Source of the DNA: PALSA-607 sp036510735 | GTDB lineage: Bacteria > Actinomycetota > Actinomycetes > Acidothermales > Acidothermaceae | Reading direction: 5' to 3' | Length of the DNA: 5,502 nucleotides | Assembly (NCBI GenBank): GCA_036510735.1 | Contig: DATCDK010000203.1 | Span: forward strand, 1 to 5,502 | Part shown: positions 1 to 5,502 of the stretch, one piece after another | Position numbering within the stretch: position 1 is the stretch's first letter | Layout of the letters: every line of letters begins with the position of its first letter | Translations under genes and position numbers: made by a program | Notes under the pieces: generated by a model | Database searches by the model: none | What the model saw: the letters and a program-made list of their open reading frames with translations, nothing else | Told to the model about the DNA's origin: nothing

Positions 1-1391
1 CTGAAGATGCTCAGCACGAGTCGTCGCGGACGGCGTGCAGCGAGCCGAAAGCCGAGCAGCAGCGGCGCGGGAAGCTTCGCCGACACTGCGATCACCCATG
101 CTCGGCGCCGGGGCGGACGCGCAGCATCGTTCAACGCCGCAACCGTGCTCGTACGCGCGGCGCGGATCGCAGGAACGAAAGTCGCGACGATCGCCACGCC
201 CAAAGCCAATGCGACAACCAGGCCCACCGTCGATCCGGTCAGCGATGGCGCATTGGGCGCGCCGATGAGCCCGGCCCCGGGTCCGTCAATCAGTGGCGCT
301 GTCAGCCAGCCGACGATCAGCCCTAGAGCAGCCGCACACAGACCGACCAGCGCGTGCTCGAGCAGCAGCACGACAGCAACGATTCGCGGTGTTCCTCCCA
401 CTGCTTTGAGCAAGCCCACGCGACGTGTTTGCTCAGACATGCGACCGCCAACAAGAACCGCCACGCTCGCGATCGCCAAGAGGGCAAGCAGCCAGCTGCC
501 CGTAGAGAGAACGGTCTGAACCTTGATCAGCACCTGTGCATCGCCGCTGCGGATGCGTTGCCACGAAAGCAAATACGGGGCGGACGGCGAGGTGTTCGCG
601 TTGTAACGATCGGCGAACGCGCTCGCGGCGAGCGCATCGTCGAGCTTCAAGTTCAAGAAATACGCGATGGGTCCATCGGTCCCTGCAATGCGCGCCGCAT
701 CGGCTTCTGTCGCCCAGATGAGGCCGGGGTTCGACGAGCTGACGCTTCCCACAATGAAGCAGCCCTCCGCCTCAGCGCACACATCCGGATAGGAGGGGAT
801 GGCGGCCGTGGCCGCCGTCCCCACAACCACGAATGCGGTGTGACCGAGGGTCAGCTGATCACCGACGTGAAGACCGAGCGCGCTCGCGAAGCCTGCTTCG
901 ACGACGACTCCGCCGGGTTGAACCCAGCGGCCGTGCAGCTGCTTCGGCTGATCGACAGACGAGACCGCGGAGCTTCGGCCTTCGACCTCAGCACCACCAG
1001 TGGTGTGACCCTTGTGGAGCGACGTCCACGTCACAGGGAACGGCCCGCTAAACGCGGCCACGCCCGCGGCGTGCTCGAGGGGCACTAGGGCGGCAGCCTC
1101 AGCAGCCGCTGTGAGGACGGGGCCTCGTTCAACAGCCCCTCCCGGCGCGGCGGTAATTGCCGGCGCTGGGGCACTTGAGCCGCCGGGCATGACGGTCGCC
1201 ACCACATCCGGTCCGTTGGTTGCGGCTCGCGTTCGTGCATACGGATTGTTCGTCGTGCCGTGAAGTGCAAGGCCGAGCGTGAGTGTCGTCGTCCCGGCAG
1301 CAATTGCGAGCAGCAGGAGCAGTGCCTGTGCCGGCCGGTGGCGTAGATCCTTGATCGCGAGGCGAAAGACAAGGAACACGCGCCCCTGCAC
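1..1391 (-). CDS. FtsX-family ABC transporter permease, N-terminal 463 residues (3' end beyond window)
   Basis: Membrane subunit of an ABC transporter, expected to pair with the ATPase encoded immediately upstream. The frame stays open from a GTG at 1391 to the window edge. The start abuts the ATPase stop (TAAGTG) and has a GGAG Shine-Dalgarno 6 nt upstream. Visible in order: a short basic cytoplasmic start, a transmembrane helix at about residues 20-43, a long extracytoplasmic domain (about 44-290) with a cysteine pair C205/C211, then three helices at about 297-315, 337-366 and 387-408. The FtsX hallmark RRVGLLKAVGGTPR (323-336) lies between the first two of these three. The motif FRLA at residues 9-12 recurs at 448-451, followed again by basic and then hydrophobic residues. 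This suggests that a second, duplicated half begins at the window edge, as in tandem-FtsX permeases of roughly 800 residues or more. The substrate cannot be read from the sequence. Family assignment is firm; the role in export is inferred from the family. Confidence 0.9.
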   Translation of the reverse strand, partial: MQGRVFLVFRLAIKDLRHRPAQALLLLLAIAAGTTTLTLGLALHGTTNNPYARTRAATNGPDVVATVMPGGSSAPAPAITAAPGGAVERGPVLTAAAEAAALVPLEHAAGVAAFSGPFPVTWTSLHKGHTTGGAEVEGRSSAVSSVDQPKQLHGRWVQPGGVVVEAGFASALGLHVGDQLTLGHTAFVVVGTAATAAIPSYPDVCAEAEGCFIVGSVSSSNPGLIWATEADAARIAGTDGPIAYFLNLKLDDALAASAFADRYNANTSPSAPYLLSWQRIRSGDAQVLIKVQTVLSTGSWLLALLAIASVAVLVGGRMSEQTRRVGLLKAVGGTPRIVAVVLLLEHALVGLCAAALGLIVGWLTAPLIDGPGAGLIGAPNAPSLTGSTVGLVVALALGVAIVATFVPAIRAARTSTVAALNDAARPPRRRAWVIAVSAKLPAPLLLGFRLAARRPRRLVLSIF

Positions 1392-2129
1392 TTAGGTCTC
1401 CAACCCGGCGAGGTCGGCGAGATTTCTTCTGGCGCTGCCGACGAGCCGCGTCTCGTCGACAAGGGCACCGTCGCGCATCGAGATCAGCCGATCCGCAGTT
1501 GCGGCGATCCGCTCGTCGTGGGTGACGATGACGAGGGTGAGTCCGTCGTTGTGCAGCACTTCGAAGAGCCGCAGCACCTCGAGAGTCGCGGCGCTGTCGA
1601 GGTTGCCGGTGGGTTCGTCGGCGAGAACGACAAGCGGCTCGTTGGCGAGCGCCCGAGCGATCGCTACCCGTTGACGCTGACCACCCGACAACGCTGACGG
1701 GAGATGTTCGGCCCGATCGGCGAGCCCCACCTGCTCAAGCAGCTGGCGGGCGCGACGCTGAGCGTCTCGCGGCGCGCGGCCGGCGAGAAGTGCTGGTAGT
1801 TCGACGTTTTCCTGGGCGGTCAGCTCATCCATGAGGTGGTACGCCTGGAAGACGAAGCCGACCTCGTGCCGGCGAAGCTGTGCGAGCGCGCGCTCCGAGA
1901 GCTGATCGATTCGCCGCCCTGCCAGTGAGAGCTCGCCAGCCGTGGGTCGATCGAGCCCGCCGAGCAAGTGGAGCAGCGTTGACTTCCCGCAGCCGCTCGG
2001 CCCCATCACCGCGAGCATCTCGCCACGAACAACGTCGAGGTCGACATCGTCGACGGCGCGCACAAGTCCCTCGCCGCTGCCGTAAAGCTTCCGCAACCCG
2101 TGGGCGCGCAAGAGCACGCTTTCGTTCAT
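1392..2129 (-). CDS. ABC transporter ATP-binding protein, MacB/LolD-like (FtsX partner)
   Basis: Cytoplasmic ATPase that should power the FtsX-type permease encoded directly downstream. The 245-residue product is a complete single ABC domain: Walker A GPSGCGKST at 43-51, Q-loop glutamine Q95 in VFQAYHLM, signature LSGGQ at 147-151, Walker B VVLADE at 167-172 with catalytic E172, D-loop NLD at 176-178, and H-loop H204. The DEPTGNLD sequence and overall length match the MacB/LolD/FtsE group rather than nutrient importers. I chose ATG 2129 over the in-frame ATG at 2153. The former has GGGAG at ideal distance (6 nt) and overlaps the PadR stop as ATGA, whereas the longer form adds eight residues (MEWPREQA) that fall before the usual domain start. 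It lies in an operon with the PadR gene upstream and the permease downstream. No key residue is missing. Confidence 0.96.
   Translation of the reverse strand: MNESVLLRAHGLRKLYGSGEGLVRAVDDVDLDVVRGEMLAVMGPSGCGKSTLLHLLGGLDRPTAGELSLAGRRIDQLSERALAQLRRHEVGFVFQAYHLMDELTAQENVELPALLAGRAPRDAQRRARQLLEQVGLADRAEHLPSALSGGQRQRVAIARALANEPLVVLADEPTGNLDSAATLEVLRLFEVLHNDGLTLVIVTHDERIAATADRLISMRDGALVDETRLVGSARRNLADLAGLET
1398..1401 (-). promoter_or_regulatory. Ribosome binding site of the FtsX permease
   Basis: GGAG on the minus strand, 6 nt before the GTG at 1391 and inside the last codons of the ATPase gene. It decides the permease start, because the stop and start are directly adjacent (TAAGTG). Confidence 0.75.
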
Positions 2130-2650
2130 CGCTTGCTCCCTCGGCCACTCCATACGCGTTCACACGACTCGAGCCAGCGCAGGTCTGCTTGAAGCCGCAG
2201 GACGATGCCTTCGAGCACCAACCCGGCGTCCGACTGATTGGGCTCTGCCATCGCTGCCTGCTGGACGTCGCGCAGCCGCCGCAGCAGTTCGCGGCGCTGC
2301 AGGTCGACGATGCTGATGGGGTCGGCCAGCCCGGCCGCTGCTGCAGCTATCAGCTTCAAGTGGAACTCGGCCAGGTCTGGCTTCGGCGAACTCACTTCGC
2401 TTAGCCACTCGGTGACGCGTTCGTGGCCTGCCGGCGTGAGTCGATACACCTTGGTGTCGGCGCGCTCGGCTGCATCGGCCCCGACTACCGCAACCAGTCC
2501 GGCCTTCTCGAGCCGGCCGAGAGTCACGTAGATGTGACCGGCATTGAGGCCTTCGGCGAGCGGTCCTAGCGCGTCATCGAGACGCGACCGCAGCTGGAAA
2601 GCCCTCGAAGGCTCCTTTGCCAGCATCGCCAGCACGATTTCCTGCTGCAT
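2126..2650 (-). CDS. PadR-family transcriptional regulator
   Basis: DNA-binding repressor, probably controlling its own operon. Of the 174 residues, about 1-85 form a winged helix-turn-helix: helix 1 QEIVLAMLAKEPSRAFQL, recognition helix around NAGHIYVTLGRLEKAGLV (37-53), and wing TKVYRLTPAGHERVTEWL (66-83). These are the classic PadR landmarks. Residues about 92-165 form a helical PadR C-terminal (Vir_C-like) dimerisation region rich in basic and leucine residues (LQRRELLRRLRDVQ). ATG 2650 is the first possible start, because an in-frame TGA lies two codons upstream; its Shine-Dalgarno is weak (GGA). The gene is first in the operon and overlaps the ATPase start by 4 nt. A regulator leading an ATPase and an FtsX permease is a recurrent actinobacterial arrangement in which PadR usually responds to a small hydrophobic compound. 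That ligand role is inference here. Confidence 0.94.
   Translation of the reverse strand: MQQEIVLAMLAKEPSRAFQLRSRLDDALGPLAEGLNAGHIYVTLGRLEKAGLVAVVGADAAERADTKVYRLTPAGHERVTEWLSEVSSPKPDLAEFHLKLIAAAAAGLADPISIVDLQRRELLRRLRDVQQAAMAEPNQSDAGLVLEGIVLRLQADLRWLESCERVWSGRGSKR
2136..2140 (-). promoter_or_regulatory. Ribosome binding site of the ABC ATPase
   Basis: GGGAG on the minus strand, 6 nt before ATG 2129 and inside the 3' end of the PadR gene. Together with the ATGA overlap it selects ATG 2129 over the upstream in-frame ATG at 2153, which would place this site inside the coding region. Confidence 0.75.
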
Positions 2651-2661
2651 GTGTCATCCGA

Positions 2662-2694
2662 TCTAACGGTTAGACAAAAACCTAACCGTTAGGT
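2662..2694. promoter_or_regulatory. Twin-palindrome operator, probable PadR binding site
   Basis: Two near-identical dyads sit 12 bp upstream of the PadR start. The first, at 2662-2674, reads TCTAACGGTTAGA (arms of 6 around one central base). The second, at 2680-2694, reads ACCTAACCGTTAGGT (arms of 7 around one central base). The 11-bp core CTAAC-N-GTTAG is common to both, and because the central bases are G and C the two cores are exact reverse complements of each other. Their centres (2668 and 2687) are 19 bp apart, a little under two helical turns, separated by a short A-tract (2676-2680). The second dyad overlaps the predicted -10 element and the first overlaps the predicted transcription start, as expected for repression. 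The binding protein is inferred to be the adjacent PadR regulator; a TetR-type protein encoded elsewhere is the main alternative. Confidence 0.75.
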
Positions 2695-2707
2695 GAACCA
2701 TGGTCAA
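2679..2707 (-). promoter_or_regulatory. Candidate promoter of the PadR-ABC operon
   Basis: On the minus strand, TTGACC (2707-2702) resembles a -35 hexamer. It is followed by an exact 17-bp spacer and TAGGTT (2684-2679) as a -10 of the TAnnnT type accepted in actinobacteria. Transcription would begin near 2672, giving a leader of about 20 nt. The elements are moderate matches, but their placement relative to the two palindromes supports the call. Confidence 0.45.
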
Positions 2708-2765
2708 GGGCGGACTGCGTGGGGTGAGCGCTGACCGACGACACGCGACATGAGACGAATCGGTC

Positions 2766-4139
2766 TTGGGCATGGTGGAGGGAGCAAATGGGTTCGTCGG
2801 GCGGAAGCTCACGGTTGGTCTAGTCGAGGCCGACTACGACGTCGTCGCACTGTCGCGTCGCGTTCCCGAGATCGCTGGCGCCACAGGACGAGCAGTTGAC
2901 GTCGCCGACGAGGCCGACGTAACGGTCGCACTGCACGGGTGTGAGGTCGCCTTCTATCTCGTGCATTCGTTAAGTGATGAAGACTTTCGCGCTCGCGACC
3001 GACAGTTGGCGGAAAGCTTCGGGCGAGCTGCCGCAGCGGCAGGCCTCCGACGCATCGTCTACCTCGGCGGCCTGGGGCATGACCCCGAGTCCGAGCATCT
3101 TGTCAGCCGCCAGGAGGTCGGCACGGCGCTCGCGAGTGCAGGAATTCCCGTTGTCGAACTCCGAGCCGCGGTCGTGCTCGGCGCGGGCAGCATCTCCTTC
3201 GAGATGCTTCGATATCTCACCGAGCGGCTTCCGTTCATGGTCTGCCCACGCTGGGTACGCACCGCGATCCAGCCGATCGCCTGGGCCGACATGATCCGCT
3301 ATCTGATCGGAGCGATCGACGTCGCCCCTGGCGTGTACGAGGTCGGCGGCGCCGACGTCACGTCGTATCGCGAAATGATTACTGCTTACGCAACTGCGCG
3401 CGGCCTGCGGCGTCGACGCATCGTCGACGTGCCATACCTGACGCCTCGATTGTCGTCGTACTGGCTGGATCTCGTCACCCCGGTGGATCGCCGCGTCAGC
3501 CACGCGCTCATCGAGAGTCTGGTGACCGAAGTTGTCGTCGAGGATCACGAGCGAACGGACGCGGCCTTCAACATCAAGCCGATGGGCCTCGTCGCTGCGC
3601 TCTCCGCCGCGCTCGACGACCAGGCGCTCGAGCTCGATCACGACTTACTCAGCCGCGACGGCGGCCTTCGAGACGGTGTCTACACCGTCCGCGTGACTGT
3701 CCCCCTTTCCGGCAGTGAATCAACACGCCTCGACGCCGATCTTGGTCGGATCGGCGGAAGCTACAGCTGGTACGGCCTCACGTTCGCGTGGAAGGTGCGT
3801 GCGCTCCTCGGCCGCGTCGCGCGGGAGCACTGGACGCTCGGCCTGCCACAGGAAATCGTCCAAGGCGCGACCGTGGATTGGTGGCAGGTCGCGCGACGTG
3901 AGCCCGGCATCCTCGTACTGCGCGCGACTCACTGGTTTCCCGGGGAAGCATGGCTCGGCTATCAGTGCACGGACAACGAGCTGACCCAGGTCGGGTCGCT
4001 TCGCCCGAAGGGAATCCCGGGCTTCCTCTACTGGAAAGTGCTCCAACCTGTGCACCGCCAAGTCTTCCGGGCGCTTGCTCGACACAGGGTGGCGCGTTCA
4101 ATAACCCAAGAGGATCGAGTGCTCCGCACCGAAGGATAA
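2766..4139 (+). CDS. Atypical SDR/NmrA-like NAD(P)-binding protein with C-terminal DUF2867 domain
   Basis: Predicted cytoplasmic oxidoreductase-like protein of 457 residues; the reaction is unknown. The N-terminal Rossmann fold begins with GANGFVG (6-12), then the acidic end of the second strand region (VDVADEADV, about 45-52), FYLVHSL (63-69), IVYLGGLG (97-104), SRQEVGTAL (114-122) in place of a standard YxxxK pair, and ELRAAVVLGAGSISFEMLRY (131-150). Residues about 325-445 match DUF2867: GGSYSWYGLTFAWKVRALLG, WW at 372-373, RATHWFPGEAWLGY, and KGIPGFLYWKVLQPVHR. This two-domain layout is common in actinobacteria and usually about 10-30 residues longer. The start is uncertain. TTG 2766 gives the longest frame after the in-frame TGA at 2751; ATG 2772 and GTG 2775 are alternatives and none has a good Shine-Dalgarno. 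All leave strand 1 of the Rossmann fold short (see findings). It is divergent from PadR and convergent with NAD kinase. Confidence 0.88.
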   Translation: MGMVEGANGFVGRKLTVGLVEADYDVVALSRRVPEIAGATGRAVDVADEADVTVALHGCEVAFYLVHSLSDEDFRARDRQLAESFGRAAAAAGLRRIVYLGGLGHDPESEHLVSRQEVGTALASAGIPVVELRAAVVLGAGSISFEMLRYLTERLPFMVCPRWVRTAIQPIAWADMIRYLIGAIDVAPGVYEVGGADVTSYREMITAYATARGLRRRRIVDVPYLTPRLSSYWLDLVTPVDRRVSHALIESLVTEVVVEDHERTDAAFNIKPMGLVAALSAALDDQALELDHDLLSRDGGLRDGVYTVRVTVPLSGSESTRLDADLGRIGGSYSWYGLTFAWKVRALLGRVAREHWTLGLPQEIVQGATVDWWQVARREPGILVLRATHWFPGEAWLGYQCTDNELTQVGSLRPKGIPGFLYWKVLQPVHRQVFRALARHRVARSITQEDRVLRTEG

Positions 4140-4150
4140 GCGTGGTCGGG

Positions 4151-5212
4151 TTACCGGATGTCGGGTGGCCCAGGGTGGGCGAGGTCTTCGGGTAGTGGCT
4201 CTCCAGGGTCATAGATCGGCGGTGCCGTTCCATCGGCTAGTGCGGCCGCCGCGTCGGCAAGCGCGAACCGCTCGCGGACTCTGCCCAGGAAGTCGAGTTC
4301 CGTCAGCCTCGCCAGCTTCGCCCGTTTGGGGCCGGCGTACACGCTCACCCAATCGCCGGGGTCGAGGACGCCGCGTAGTTGCCCGTCGACACTGACGGCG
4401 ACCTGCCCGGATCGCTCCAGCACGCGGACGGCGACGCGCTCGCACTTCGCATCGAGCACGAGGCTTCTGTCGAACGCCATATGAGGGGCTACAGGTGTGA
4501 AGATCAACGCATCCAGGTGCGGAGACACGATGGGACCGCCGGCGGCGAAGCTGTACGCGGTCGATCCGGTCGGCGTCGCGACGATCAGTGCGTCGGCGGA
4601 GTAGGACGCGAAGAGTCGGCCGGTGACATACACGGCCACACTGACCTGCCGGTCCCGCGACAGCTTCTCAAAGACCACGTCGTTCAAAGCCATGACGTCG
4701 AGGGGAACACCCCAGCCCACATTGCGTGCGTCCCCGTCGCGTAGCGGTGGTGGAGGCAGGGCCGGACCGCGGCCGTAGCGCAGCAGCGACTCCATGCCCT
4801 CAGGGATTTCTAACGGCCGCGACGAGCGCATCGTCAACGCCAGGCGCGCGTCGATGTGAATCGCGCCCGACTGTACGGCGTTCAATGCCCGCACAATGTC
4901 GTCAGATTCGATCTCGGTCAGGAATCCGAGCCGCCCGACGTCAACGCCGAGGACCGTTGCGCCAATCGGTGCCGCCACGCGTGCTCCGCGCAAGAACGTG
5001 CCGTCGCCGCCGACCGTCACGATCAGGTCGGGGCTTCCGGCGTGCACAGCCTCTTGTGTTGAGTTCCTTCGGGGGACGTTGTCAGGGGCATTCCACACGT
5101 CGATGTCGACGCACGGGATTCTCTGATCGGTAGCCCATTGCCGCACTTGGTCGGCGGCGGCAATCGCGGCGGGCTTGCCGCCGTGAACAACGAGCCCGAT
5201 GCGTGAGATCAC
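4151..5212 (-). CDS. nadK: NAD kinase (ATP-NAD kinase)
   Basis: Cytosolic enzyme that phosphorylates NAD+ to NADP+, the route to the NADP(H) pool. The 353 residues carry the family landmarks: GGDGTFLRGAR at 68-78 with catalytic D70, GVDVGRLGFLTEI (89-101), LNDVVFEK (176-183), ADALIVATPTGSTAYSFAAGGPIVSP split around 207-231 (NAD-binding core), FTPVAPH (238-244) and SVDGQ (274-278). The GTG at 5212 was chosen because GGAGG lies 7 nt upstream and GTGA overlaps the stop of the MFS gene. A longer form from 5311 would add 33 low-complexity residues and read through that gene. Two oddities: about 30 extra residues between strand RLALTMR and LNDVV (about 130-172, with PPPP at 153-156), and a tail of about 35-40 residues after DFLGRVRERF. 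The alternative symbol ppnK is used for the same family. Confidence 0.95.
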   Translation of the reverse strand: MISRIGLVVHGGKPAAIAAADQVRQWATDQRIPCVDIDVWNAPDNVPRRNSTQEAVHAGSPDLIVTVGGDGTFLRGARVAAPIGATVLGVDVGRLGFLTEIESDDIVRALNAVQSGAIHIDARLALTMRSSRPLEIPEGMESLLRYGRGPALPPPPLRDGDARNVGWGVPLDVMALNDVVFEKLSRDRQVSVAVYVTGRLFASYSADALIVATPTGSTAYSFAAGGPIVSPHLDALIFTPVAPHMAFDRSLVLDAKCERVAVRVLERSGQVAVSVDGQLRGVLDPGDWVSVYAGPKRAKLARLTELDFLGRVRERFALADAAAALADGTAPPIYDPGEPLPEDLAHPGPPDIR

Positions 5213-5502
5213 CGCGCAGCCTCCAGGTGCCGACGCCGTCCAGCCGGTTGCTCGCGCTCGGTGGTGGTGCTTTCTCGACGGATAGCAGGGACCGCCTGTC
5301 GCGCGCGCCACGCAACCACGGTCGCCAACATAGCCGCCGCCGCCCCGCCGAGCATTGCGGCCCTGTCTCCGCTTACCCCTGCCGTTGCCCCGGTGTGGTT
5401 GACGGAAATCGCGATAGCGGGGAGCAGCGCGGCACCGATGGCCGCGCCGATCTGCCGGCTGGTGTTGATGACGCCGCCGATCACCCCTTGATCGGCGGGC
5501 GC
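5209..5502 (-). CDS. MFS transporter, DHA2-like, C-terminal 97 residues (5' end beyond window)
   Basis: End of an integral membrane transporter; the frame is open at the right edge, so the start is not seen. The fragment opens with ADQGVIGGVINTSRQIGAAIGAALL, shown here in two overlapping parts: DQGVIGGVINTSRQIG and the helix RQIGAAIGAALLPAIAISV. This matches the DHA2 (EmrB/QacA-type) pattern in which a small-residue NTSRQIG segment precedes the penultimate helix. Two helices are visible at about residues 17-34 and 47-65 of the fragment, joined by a short loop (NHTGATAGVSGD). A hydrophilic, basic tail of about 30 residues (RARQAVPAIRRE onward) follows and would be cytoplasmic. The TGA stop overlaps the nadK start as GTGA, so the two genes are probably one transcription unit. 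Drug or metabolite efflux by proton antiport is the family role; the substrate is unknown. Confidence 0.8.
   Translation of the reverse strand, partial: APADQGVIGGVINTSRQIGAAIGAALLPAIAISVNHTGATAGVSGDRAAMLGGAAAAMLATVVAWRARQAVPAIRRESTTTEREQPAGRRRHLEAAR
5220..5224 (-). promoter_or_regulatory. Ribosome binding site of nadK
   Basis: GGAGG on the minus strand, 7 nt before GTG 5212 and inside the end of the MFS gene. It is the strongest Shine-Dalgarno in the window and fixes the GTG start. Confidence 0.8.

Larger units (their letters stand above)
2651..2765. other. Divergent intergenic region between the PadR and SDR genes
   Basis: This 115-bp stretch is the only non-coding region of any size. Its PadR-proximal half holds the twin palindromes and the minus-strand promoter candidate. 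Its right half (about 2708-2765) shows no clear plus-strand -35/-10 pair and no strong Shine-Dalgarno for the SDR gene. A 17-codon frame (2700-2753) preceded by AGGT, in the same frame as the SDR gene, ends at TGA 2751-2753. Confidence 0.8.

Noticed and set aside
354..1088. Long plus-strand open frame of 244 codons
   Set aside because: It lies antisense to the FtsX permease, whose minus-strand frame is open throughout and has clear family motifs. The plus-strand product is Arg/His/Ala-rich with no recognisable domain, typical of GC-rich shadow frames.
2130..2153. Longer start for the ABC ATPase at ATG 2153
   Set aside because: The ATG at 2129 has a better Shine-Dalgarno and an ATGA overlap with padR; the extra eight residues do not fit the family.
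2700..2753. 17-codon frame upstream of the SDR gene with AGGT before its ATG
   Set aside because: No recognisable content; could be a leader peptide, but with no evidence of a plus-strand transcript start or attenuator structure it is not called as a gene.
2788..2823. Eleven-codon frame with strong GGAGGGAG in front of ATG 2788
   Set aside because: It lies within the SDR coding region in another frame and encodes a low-complexity Gly/Ser peptide. The GGAGGGAG also encodes part of the conserved EGANG motif, so chance is the simplest reading.
2970..3641. Minus-strand open frame of 223 codons inside the SDR gene
   Set aside because: Fully antisense to the conserved Rossmann domain; the product is compositionally biased and has no motif or Shine-Dalgarno support.
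4168..4180. GCCCA-GGG-TGGGC hairpin just inside the 3' end of nadK
   Set aside because: The stem is only 5 bp and no T-tract follows on either strand, so it is not supported as a terminator.
5213..5311. Longer NAD kinase start at ATG 5311
   Set aside because: It would add 33 Ala/Arg/His-rich residues overlapping the MFS coding region, while GTG 5212 has GGAGG at ideal spacing and a family-typical beginning (SRIGLVVHGGKP).
1..5502. CRISPR arrays, insertion sequences, tRNA or rRNA genes
   Set aside because: No regularly spaced direct repeats, terminal inverted repeats with a transposase, or RNA gene signatures were seen; apart from the short intergenic regions the window is filled with protein-coding genes.

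Overview
The window is GC-rich and tightly packed. It uses GTG and TTG starts, 4-nt stop/start overlaps, and gene families common in Actinomycetota (PadR regulators, FtsX-type ABC exporters, DHA2-type MFS transporters, NAD(P)-binding/DUF2867 proteins). A high-GC actinobacterium is the best guess; nothing here fixes the genus, and there is no rRNA or tRNA gene.

Layout. Positions 1-2650 hold a three-gene minus-strand operon, read right to left: a PadR-family repressor (2126-2650), an ABC ATPase (1392-2129) and an FtsX-family permease (1-1391, running off the left edge). The genes overlap or abut (ATGA between PadR and ATPase, TAAGTG between ATPase and permease), so they are probably translated as a coupled unit. 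Positions 2651-2765 are the only real intergenic region. It carries two copies of an 11-bp palindrome (CTAAC-N-GTTAG) lying over a candidate promoter for the operon, which looks like an autoregulatory operator. On the plus strand, 2766-4139 encodes a fusion of an atypical SDR/NmrA-like NAD(P)-binding domain with a C-terminal DUF2867 domain; its extreme N-terminus looks disturbed. After an 11-bp convergent gap, 4151-5212 (minus) encodes NAD kinase. Its GTG start overlaps by 4 nt the stop of the preceding gene, the C-terminal end of an MFS transporter (5209-5502, entering from the right edge).

How the parts fit. The PadR repressor most likely senses a ligand and releases its own operon, raising an ATPase/permease pair that would act on a hydrophobic or membrane-associated substrate (inference from family). 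The divergent SDR-DUF2867 gene shares the operator region and could be co-regulated. The MFS-NAD kinase pair is a separate transcription unit.

I see no convincing new system, CRISPR array, insertion sequence or RNA gene. The points most worth checking are the twin-palindrome operator, the possible 10-nt N-terminal insertion in the SDR gene, and the insert and C-terminal tail of the NAD kinase.
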